Shown here piece by piece: positions 30,859 to 37,891 of a stretch of 39,856 bases of DNA. Made by a program: the position numbers and the translations under genes. The DNA comes from Desulfovibrionaceae bacterium. Its GTDB lineage: Bacteria > Desulfobacterota > Desulfovibrionia > Desulfovibrionales > Desulfovibrionaceae. The stretch is from positions 1 to 39,856 of the forward strand of contig JADFXV010000023.1 of the NCBI GenBank assembly GCA_015233395.1, written 5' to 3'. Within the stretch, counting starts at the first letter, position 1; each line of letters begins with the position of its first letter. The notes below the pieces were generated by a model. That model was not told where the DNA came from. It saw only the letters and a program-made list of their open reading frames with translations, and did no database searches.

Positions 30859-31806
30859 ATGAGCATACCCATTGAGCTCTACCTGCCCATCGCGGGCAAC
30901 AGCGTGAACATCGCCGCCGTGTTCGGCCTGGGCGGGGCGGTGGGCCTGCTTTCGGGCATCTTCGGCGTGGGCGGCGGCTTTCTGATGACCCCGCTGCTCA
31001 TCATGATGGGCATTCCGCCCACCGTGGCCGCGGCCTCGGACTCCAACCAGATCGTCGGCGCGTCCACCTCCGGCACCCTGGCCCACCTGCGCCTGGGCAA
31101 CGTGGACGTCAAGATGGGCGTCCTTTTGCTGGTCGGCGGCGTGCTCGGCGGCACGGTGGGGGTCGAGATCATCAAGATCCTGCGCCAGATGGGCAACGCG
31201 GACTTCCTGATCAACATCACCTACGTTTTGATGCTCGGGCTGGTGGGCGGCTACATGTTCGTGGAAAGCCTGCAATCCATGAAAAAGGCCAAGGCCGAGG
31301 CCAAGGCCCCGAGTACGCAGGAAAAACACGTCAAATCGAGCGCCTTCGGCCGGTTTTCGGCCAGCCTGCCCTGGCAGATGGAATTTAAGCGCTCCGGCGT
31401 GCGCATGTCGCCGCTTCTGCCGCTCTTCCTCGGCGGACTGGTGGGCGTTTTGTCGGCCATCATGGGCGTCGGCGGCGGCTTCATCATGGTCCCGGTGATG
31501 GTCTACCTCCTGCGCATGCCCATGCACGTGGTGGTGGGCACGAGCCTGTTCCAGATTCTCTTCACCTGCATCAACGTCACGGTGATGCAGTCGATTTTCA
31601 ACCACACCGTGGACTTCGTCCTGGCCCTGATCCTGTTGATCGGCTCGGCGCTCGGCGCCCAGATCGGCGCCAAGATCGGCAAGAAGCTGCACGGCGATCA
31701 GCTCAAGATCCTCCTGGCCACGCTGGTCCTGGTGGTGATGTTCAAGATACTCTACGAACTGCTGGCCACGCCGAACGTGCTGCTGGCCTATGTGGGAGGC
31801 CACTAG
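30859..31806 (+). CDS. TauE/SafE (TSUP) family membrane transporter
   Basis: A 315-residue inner-membrane protein made of two homologous halves, each with the family glycine motif (LLSGIFGVGGGFLMTPLL ~30-47 and LSAIMGVGGGFIMVPVMV ~198-215), separated by a charged cytoplasmic loop (~140-180). About eight membrane segments are visible. The family exports or imports small anions such as sulfite, sulfoacetate or other organosulfur and carboxylate compounds. The ATG at 30859 has GGAAGG three bases upstream; an earlier ATG-less extension to 30817 is rejected. It is first in a long operon and followed with one base spacing by a TIGR02186-like gene, a partnership known from proteobacteria. The substrate is not determined by the sequence. 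Confidence 0.92.
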   Translation: MSIPIELYLPIAGNSVNIAAVFGLGGAVGLLSGIFGVGGGFLMTPLLIMMGIPPTVAAASDSNQIVGASTSGTLAHLRLGNVDVKMGVLLLVGGVLGGTVGVEIIKILRQMGNADFLINITYVLMLGLVGGYMFVESLQSMKKAKAEAKAPSTQEKHVKSSAFGRFSASLPWQMEFKRSGVRMSPLLPLFLGGLVGVLSAIMGVGGGFIMVPVMVYLLRMPMHVVVGTSLFQILFTCINVTVMQSIFNHTVDFVLALILLIGSALGAQIGAKIGKKLHGDQLKILLATLVLVVMFKILYELLATPNVLLAYVGGH

Positions 31807-31807
31807 C

Positions 31808-32554
31808 ATGAAACGAGCCGCACTGTTTATCGTCCTGCTCCTCGCCTTGCCCGCCTCGGCCCTGGCCGAGGACGTCATGGCCCAGGTCAGCCCGGAGGCC
31901 ATCGACATCGGCGCCCTGTACAACGGGACCTCGATCGCCGTGTCCGGCCTGGTTCCGGAAGGCTCCCAAGTGGCCTTGCGCTTCACCGGCGCGCCCGAAG
32001 AAGTGCGCATGAAGCAAAAGGGCAAGTTCTTGGGACTGCTCTGGATGAACATGAACACCCTGCATTTCAGCGGCGTGCCCAAGGTCTGCCTGGTGGAATC
32101 GACCGCGCCGCTTGGCGAAATGGGTGAGGCCGGCGGCAAGCTGAGCCTGACCGGCATGGCGCAGTCCATCGGCATCGAGCCAGCCGGGGCCGACAGGGGC
32201 ATGCTCCTGCCCGAACTGCTCAAGCTCAAGCGCGGCGAAGGGCTGTACCGCGAAAGCTCGGGGGCGATCGTCCTCGGGGCCGCCCGGGGCGCGGCGCGCG
32301 AGTTTTCCGCCAACGTGTCCATCCCCTCGCGCCTGTCGCCGGGCAGCTACGTGGTCGAGATCTTCGCCGTCAAGGACGGCCGGGTCGTGGCCCAGGGCGT
32401 CAAGAACATCGAGGCCAAACTGGTGGGAATACCTGCGCAGTTGGCCGATCTGGCCTTCAACCACGGGGCGTTGTACGGCATCTTCGCCTCGATCATCGCG
32501 ATTTTGGCCGGCCTGGCCATCGGCATCGTCTTCCAGAGCAAGGAGGCGCATTAG
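31808..32554 (+). CDS. TIGR02186-like exported protein with C-terminal membrane anchor
   Basis: A 248-residue protein with a signal peptide (MKRAALFIVLLLALPASALA, cleavage after ALA), a periplasmic domain beginning with VSPEAIDIGALYNGTSIAVSG, a typical opening of the TIGR02186/Alph_Pro_TM family, and one C-terminal membrane helix (~219-240) followed by a short positive tail. It would face the periplasm. GGGAGG lies 8 bases before the ATG, inside the end of the transporter gene. Members are commonly encoded next to TauE/SafE transporters, as here; a role as accessory or substrate-presenting subunit is inferred. The function of the family has not been established to my knowledge. Confidence 0.85.
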   Translation: MKRAALFIVLLLALPASALAEDVMAQVSPEAIDIGALYNGTSIAVSGLVPEGSQVALRFTGAPEEVRMKQKGKFLGLLWMNMNTLHFSGVPKVCLVESTAPLGEMGEAGGKLSLTGMAQSIGIEPAGADRGMLLPELLKLKRGEGLYRESSGAIVLGAARGAAREFSANVSIPSRLSPGSYVVEIFAVKDGRVVAQGVKNIEAKLVGIPAQLADLAFNHGALYGIFASIIAILAGLAIGIVFQSKEAH

Positions 32555-32560
32555 CCGATC

Positions 32561-35134
32561 ATGGAACTGCCGAGCCTCACGGATTTCTTCGCCCGGTGGC
32601 GCGCCAAGCCGCCCGTGCCCTTTTCCGTGCTCTTCAAGAAATTCAAGAGCATCCTTGAGCGCAACAACGCGATTTTGGGGCTGATCGGCGATATGGGCGA
32701 CAAGCTCGGCGGCGACTACATCTTCGATCGCCAGTACATCCTTGATTCCTGCGAAAAACTCGGCGACCAAGTCTTCAAGCTGGTTTCGGACTTAAGCCTC
32801 CTGTGTCAGCGCAAGAACGTCGGCCTGTTCACCGCCTTCGAGCGCATCTCGCACCAGATCCGCGAGGAATTGGCCGGCCGCCGGGTTCTCACCCGCACCG
32901 ACCACATCCTGCCGCTGTGCGATCTGACCCACGACCTGGCCGACGAGGGCGGCAACAAGATGGCCAACGTCGGCGACATCCGCAACATCCTGGGCTTCAC
33001 CGTGCCCGACGGCTTCGTCGTCACCGCCGGCGCCTATTTCGAAGCCATGGAGCGCGCCGGGCTGCGCGCGCGCGCAGGCGCGCTCTGCGACCGGTTCGAG
33101 CGCGGCGACTCGGCCAATTGGGCCGGTTTGGCGGAAGCGGCGGCCCAGCTCCAAAAAGACATCCTGGCCATGCCCCTGCCCAAGGGCCTGGCGAAAAGCG
33201 TGAAGCTCGCGGCCAAACGCCTGGCGGCCGAGGGCGGCCAGTTTTTGGCGGTGCGCTCCAGCGCCTGGGGCGAGGACGGCGAATCGAGCTTCGCGGGCAT
33301 GTACGAGAGCGTGCTCGGGGTGGCGGCGGAAAACATCCTGACCGCCTACCGCACGGTGCTGGCCAGCCTTTTTTGCGAGCAGGCCCTGCGCTACCGCCTG
33401 CATCGCGGCCTGTCCAAAGAAGAACCAGCCATGGCCGTGGGCGTCATGCGCATGGTCGACGCCCGGGTCAGCGGCGGGCTCTACACCTACGTGCCCCTGC
33501 TCGAGCACGACCAGCCCATGGTGGTCAGCGCCGCCTGGGGCCTGGGCAAGCCCATCGTGGAAGGCACGGCCGAAACCGACACCTTTTTGCTCGGCCGCGA
33601 ACCGCCCCACGAGCTTTTGTCCTCGGAAATCGGCCTCAAAACCACCCGGCTCGCGCGCGACGCCGCCGGCGGCACCCGCACCGAAGACGTCCCGGCGGAC
33701 CTGGCCGCTTCCCCGTGCCTGGATAAGGACCAGCTCGTCTTGCTTGCGAAAACGGCCATGAGCCTGGAGCGCTTCTTCAAGCGGCCGCTGGACGTGGAAT
33801 GGGCCTTCACCTCCGAGGGCGAACTGATCGTCCTGCAAGCCCGCCCGCTGTCGATCAAACCCAAAATCTGCACTCCGGGCCCGGACGTGGCCGAGGCCAC
33901 CAAGGACGTCCCGGTCCTGATCTCGGGCAAAGGCGTCCCGGCCATGGGAGGCGTGTCGGCCGGCCCGGTCCACATCGTCGTCGAGGGCGCGGACCTGGCG
34001 GATTTTCCCTACGGCGCCATCCTGGTCACCCACCATTCCTCGCCGCGTTTCGCGCGGATCATGCCCAAATGCCGGGGCATCATCACCGAAATGGGCTCGG
34101 CCACCGGGCACATGGCCACCATCGCCCGGGAACTGCGCGTGCCCACCCTGGTGGGTGTGAGCGACGCCACGCGGATCCTGCGCGAAGGCCAGGAGATCAC
34201 CCTCGACGCCGACCACATCGTGATCTACGAGGGCGTGGTCGAGGCCCTATGCCGCTACGAACTGGGCAAGGAGGACGTGTTCGAGGAATCCTGGGAATAC
34301 CGGACGCTCAAGCGCGTGCTGCGGCACATCAGCCCGCTCACCCTGCTCGATCCGGACGCCGACTCCTTTTCTCCCGAAAAATGCAAGACCTTCCACGACA
34401 TCGCCAGGTACGTCCACCAACGCGCCGTGGACAAGCTCATCAACCTCTCGGAGGAGCACCGGGAAATCAAGGAAAGCGCGCCGCACCGGCTGGTCACCAA
34501 GCTGCCGCTCGGGCTGACGGTCATCGACGTGGAGGGCGGGCTGCGCCGCGGGGCGCCGGGCGAGATACGCGAAGAGGACGTCCTGTGCCGGCCGCTGCGC
34601 GCCCTGCTCGAAGGCGTGAACGCGAGCGGCATGTGGGAAACCTGCGCCGTGGCCGTGGACATGGGCAGTTTCATGTCGAGCGTCACCCGGACCATGACCG
34701 CCAGCCAGTCCCATCCGACGACCCTGGGCCGCAATCTGGCGGTCATTTCCGAAGAATACTTGAATCTGCACCTGCGCCTGGGGTATCATTTCACCGTGGT
34801 GGACGCCTACCTGGGCGAATCCGTGAACGACAACGCCGTCTTGTTCCGGTTCATGGGCGGAGTGACCGACTTCACCCGCCGCTCCCGCCGGGCCGGGCTG
34901 ATCGCCGCCATCCTGGAGCGCTACGATTTCGTGGTGAAAATAACCGGGGACATGGTCACGGGCCGGGCCAAAAAACACCCGGAGGCGGACATGCTCGACA
35001 AAATGTACATGCTCGGCGGTCTGATCGGCTACACCCGCCAGCTCGACGCCCGGCTCGGCAGCGACGACGACGGCCGGCGTCATTTCGAGGAGTTCGTGCA
35101 ACGCATCAACGCCTTGAGGGAGGCCAGACAATGA
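32561..35134 (+). CDS. PEP/pyruvate-binding (PEP-synthase-like) protein, paralogue 1
   Basis: An 857-residue soluble protein. It has an N-terminal helical domain (~20-135; FKSILERNNAILGLIGDMGD), then a PPDK_N/ATP-grasp domain (~140-430) with VRSSAWGEDGESSFAGMYES (231-250, Arg232), SGGLYTYVP (304-312) and DVEWAF...LQARPL (411-429). A phosphohistidine swivel domain (~455-560) follows with His517 in MGSATGHMATIARE. The last ~280 residues (from ~580) form a domain I cannot name. PEP synthase and PPDK move phosphate from ATP through the swivel His to pyruvate; the C-terminal PEP/pyruvate-binding TIM barrel is absent here, so the acceptor must be different or supplied by another protein. The stop overlaps the receiver gene as ATGA. 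Confidence 0.88.
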   Translation: MELPSLTDFFARWRAKPPVPFSVLFKKFKSILERNNAILGLIGDMGDKLGGDYIFDRQYILDSCEKLGDQVFKLVSDLSLLCQRKNVGLFTAFERISHQIREELAGRRVLTRTDHILPLCDLTHDLADEGGNKMANVGDIRNILGFTVPDGFVVTAGAYFEAMERAGLRARAGALCDRFERGDSANWAGLAEAAAQLQKDILAMPLPKGLAKSVKLAAKRLAAEGGQFLAVRSSAWGEDGESSFAGMYESVLGVAAENILTAYRTVLASLFCEQALRYRLHRGLSKEEPAMAVGVMRMVDARVSGGLYTYVPLLEHDQPMVVSAAWGLGKPIVEGTAETDTFLLGREPPHELLSSEIGLKTTRLARDAAGGTRTEDVPADLAASPCLDKDQLVLLAKTAMSLERFFKRPLDVEWAFTSEGELIVLQARPLSIKPKICTPGPDVAEATKDVPVLISGKGVPAMGGVSAGPVHIVVEGADLADFPYGAILVTHHSSPRFARIMPKCRGIITEMGSATGHMATIARELRVPTLVGVSDATRILREGQEITLDADHIVIYEGVVEALCRYELGKEDVFEESWEYRTLKRVLRHISPLTLLDPDADSFSPEKCKTFHDIARYVHQRAVDKLINLSEEHREIKESAPHRLVTKLPLGLTVIDVEGGLRRGAPGEIREEDVLCRPLRALLEGVNASGMWETCAVAVDMGSFMSSVTRTMTASQSHPTTLGRNLAVISEEYLNLHLRLGYHFTVVDAYLGESVNDNAVLFRFMGGVTDFTRRSRRAGLIAAILERYDFVVKITGDMVTGRAKKHPEADMLDKMYMLGGLIGYTRQLDARLGSDDDGRRHFEEFVQRINALREARQ

Positions 35135-35550
35135 CAAACGAACCGATTGCGCCGGACGCCCCGGCGGGCAAGGCCAGGACCAGCATCCTGGTGCTCGACG
35201 ACGAAGCCATCGTCTGCAAGCGCCTCAAGCCGTTTTTCCAGAAAGCGGGCTACGAGGTCGAGACCTTCGGCGATTCGGGCGAAGCCCTCGCCCGCGTGCG
35301 GGAACGCCGTTTCGACGTGGTCATCACCGACCTCAAAATGGAAGGCTTAGACGGCCTGGCCTTTTTGGGCAAGGTCAAGGAACTGCACAAGGATACGGAC
35401 GTCATCGTCATCACCGGTTTCGCCACCCTGGAAACCTCGCGCGAATCGTTCCGCAAGGGGGTCTTCGATTTCGTGGCCAAACCCTTCAAGCTGGCCGAGA
35501 TCCTGGACGTGGTCCGGCGCGTCGAAAAGGAGCGGGGGCTTACCCCCTAG
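35131..35550 (+). CDS. single-domain response regulator
   Basis: A 139-residue receiver with Asp23-Asp24 (VLDDE), phospho-acceptor Asp67 in ITDLKMEG, the switch Thr in VITGFAT (~95) and Lys117 in VAKPF. Met-Pro after the phospho-Asp is replaced by Met-Glu. There is no output domain. The ATG at 35131 overlaps the stop of PEP-synthase-like paralogue 1 as ATGA, with GGGAGG 7 bases upstream, and the next paralogue begins 7 bases after its stop. It is therefore made together with the two enzymes-like proteins and may regulate them by direct binding. The divergent HAMP kinase is the likely phosphodonor (inference). Confidence 0.92.
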   Translation: MTNEPIAPDAPAGKARTSILVLDDEAIVCKRLKPFFQKAGYEVETFGDSGEALARVRERRFDVVITDLKMEGLDGLAFLGKVKELHKDTDVIVITGFATLETSRESFRKGVFDFVAKPFKLAEILDVVRRVEKERGLTP

Positions 35551-35557
35551 GCCGCCC

Positions 35558-37891
35558 ATGAAGGCCGCGCGGGACGATCCGCCGGACGGCGGCATGGGAC
35601 CGGGCGGCGCGAAGTTTCTCTTCCGCTCGTTTCAGCGCATCCTCACGCTCAACACCGCCGTCCTGGAGCGCATGGCCCAGATGGACCGGGCGCTCGGCGG
35701 CGAATACGTCTTCGACAAGGCGTTTCTGGAGAGCGCCGTGCGCGACGTGTGCTCCCTGACCCACCGCGTGGCCTACCAGCTCAACGGCATGGCCGGCGAA
35801 GGCTACGTCGCGCTCTACGACGCCTATCTCGCGGTCAAGGACGCCCTGGAAGACGTGCTCTCCGGCGGCATGGGGCCTTTGTCCGCGCGCCGAACCCTCG
35901 CCTTCGACGAAATCGGCTGGGAAATGGAGCCCCTGGCCGGCCTGGCCAGCGTCGGCCTGGCGGTGCTCGGCCGCAAGATGCGCCTGCCCGCTCCGGACGG
36001 CCTGGCGGTCACGGTCACGGGCATGCGCGCTCTGGCCGGCCAGGACCGCGGCGCCGCCAAAGCCGCCCTGGCCGAAATCAAGGACGCGGTCGCCGCCCTC
36101 TATTTCCGCCTGGGCGGCGCGCGCACTCTTGAGCTGAGCCTGATCGCCGCCGGGACGGACAAGCCGGGGCAAATTTTGGCGTCGAGCCTGGCGGACTCGC
36201 CCGAGCAAGCCGCCGCCGCCGTCCAGGCGTTCGCCGCGAGCTCCCCGGCAGACGCACGCCTGGCCGTGTGCCTGCGCCCGAAAATCAAAGGCCCGGTCGA
36301 GGGCTCGCTTGCGACCCTGGCCCAGAGCCCGGGCCTGCCCCCGGCCATGCTGGTCCATGCGTCCCCCCCGGAAGGTCCGCCCACGGGCAGCCGCTTTTTC
36401 ATTTCGCGCATCGCCCCGTACGAACTCGTGAGCGACGGGCGCGACGGCCCCTGGCCGGTGCCGCGCACGGCGGCCCGTTTGGCCGAACTGGGCCTGGCCG
36501 CCGAACGCGCGCTTGGCGGGCCGTGCCTGCTCTCCTTCGCGCTCGATCCGGGCGGCTCGCCGTGGCTTACCGGCGTGGAGCCGCTCGTCTCGCCGTTTAC
36601 GGACTCGGGCGAGGACGACCCAGGCCAGCCCGGCGAGCCGGAACAGGCGCTGCTCGCCGGCGGACAGATCGCCTGCGCAGGCGTGGCCGCCGGGCCGGTG
36701 GTCCTGCTCGGCGCAGACACCGCGCCCGCTTCGGTGCCCCCGGGCTCGGTCGGGGTGGCCAAAACCTCCGTGCCCGCGCTCGCGACCATCGTGCCGCGCC
36801 TTGCGGCGCTGCTCACCGAAATCGGCACGGCGGCGAGCCATCTGGCCACCGTGGCCCGGGAAAACCGCGTTCCGGCCGTATTCGGCCTCAAGGGAGCGAC
36901 GTCCCTTGCGCCCGGAACCATGGTCACCGTGGACGCGGACGAACCGGCCGTGTACCCGGGGGTGTCCGCTTCGAGACTGCGCCAGGCGGCCAGCCAGGAA
37001 AACCAGCTGCGCGACGAACCCGAATACCAGACTCTGCGCCGCCTTTTGCGCCACGTCCGGCCTCTGAACCTGATCGATCCGCAGGCGAGCGATTTTACTC
37101 CCGAGCGTTGCCGCACCTGCCACGACATCATCCATTTCGCCCACGAAAAGGCCGTGGAGCTGCTCTTGTCCATCGACGCGGCCAAGGGCGCCGGGCGCAA
37201 CGGGGCCGGTTCTCCCCGCCGCCTGCGCGAAGACGCCCCGTTCGTCCTGAGCATCCTCGACATGGGCGGCGGGCTGGCCGCGCCTTCCGGCGCTTGCGGG
37301 AAAAACCGGGACGTCGGCCTGGCCGAGGTGACCAGCCGGCCCCTGAAGGCCTTTCTGGACGGGCTTCTGCTCCCGGCGGCCCGCCGCCAGGAACCGGGCC
37401 GGCTCTCGCTCGGGGACGTATTTGGCGGCCTTGGCCGCACCAACGCGGCCATGTCCGGGCCGGCCGGCCTGGCCGGGTTGAACCTGGCGCTGGCGGCCTC
37501 GGACTACGCCAACATCACCATGCGCCTGGGGTATCACTTCAGCGTGGTGGACGCCGTGGTCAGCGACCGGCCCGAACACACCTTCATCTATTTCCGCTTC
37601 GCCGGAGGCTTCGCGGACGGCGACCGCCGCGCCAGGCGCGCGAAGCTGATCCTGGCCATCCTCGACCGGCTGGGCTTTTCCGCCACGCTCAAGGGGGATC
37701 TGGTGGTGGGCAAACGCAAGCTCATGGAGGCAGGCGAAGCCCTGACGGTCCTGCGCATCCTCGGAGCCCTCTCGGCCTACACCCGCCAGCTCGACATCGA
37801 ACTCGGCAGCGACGCCGCGGCCGAGCGCCTGGCCGGGGAATTTCTCGCCGCAAGCGGCCTTGACGGCCAAAGCCCGCAGGCGGCCTCATGA
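35558..37891 (+). CDS. PEP-synthase-like paralogue 2 with degenerate ATP-binding domain
   Basis: A 777-residue protein that keeps the N-terminal helical domain (FQRILTLNTAVLERMAQMD ~24-42), the swivel domain with His428 (EIGTAASHLATVARE) and the unassigned C-terminal domain (~489-777; EYQTLRRLLRHVRPLNLIDP, YHFSVVDAVV). The PPDK_N part is eroded: the VRSSA...ED...SFAG motif is missing and the region ~160-340 is shorter and Ala/Leu-rich, though a remnant of the LQARPL strand remains (WLTGVEPLV ~336-344). It probably cannot bind ATP as the first paralogue does but could still accept phosphate on His428. Its own stop overlaps the ATG of paralogue 3 as ATGA. The start is the first ATG after the receiver stop; no clear ribosome binding site is seen. 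Confidence 0.85.
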   Translation: MKAARDDPPDGGMGPGGAKFLFRSFQRILTLNTAVLERMAQMDRALGGEYVFDKAFLESAVRDVCSLTHRVAYQLNGMAGEGYVALYDAYLAVKDALEDVLSGGMGPLSARRTLAFDEIGWEMEPLAGLASVGLAVLGRKMRLPAPDGLAVTVTGMRALAGQDRGAAKAALAEIKDAVAALYFRLGGARTLELSLIAAGTDKPGQILASSLADSPEQAAAAVQAFAASSPADARLAVCLRPKIKGPVEGSLATLAQSPGLPPAMLVHASPPEGPPTGSRFFISRIAPYELVSDGRDGPWPVPRTAARLAELGLAAERALGGPCLLSFALDPGGSPWLTGVEPLVSPFTDSGEDDPGQPGEPEQALLAGGQIACAGVAAGPVVLLGADTAPASVPPGSVGVAKTSVPALATIVPRLAALLTEIGTAASHLATVARENRVPAVFGLKGATSLAPGTMVTVDADEPAVYPGVSASRLRQAASQENQLRDEPEYQTLRRLLRHVRPLNLIDPQASDFTPERCRTCHDIIHFAHEKAVELLLSIDAAKGAGRNGAGSPRRLREDAPFVLSILDMGGGLAAPSGACGKNRDVGLAEVTSRPLKAFLDGLLLPAARRQEPGRLSLGDVFGGLGRTNAAMSGPAGLAGLNLALAASDYANITMRLGYHFSVVDAVVSDRPEHTFIYFRFAGGFADGDRRARRAKLILAILDRLGFSATLKGDLVVGKRKLMEAGEALTVLRILGALSAYTRQLDIELGSDAAAERLAGEFLAASGLDGQSPQAAS

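Noticed and set aside
35540-37870. 776-codon open frame on the minus strand
   Set aside because: It is the antisense of PEP-synthase-like paralogue 2. The protein is rich in Gly/Arg/Ala/His without domains, as expected for an antisense frame in GC-rich DNA.
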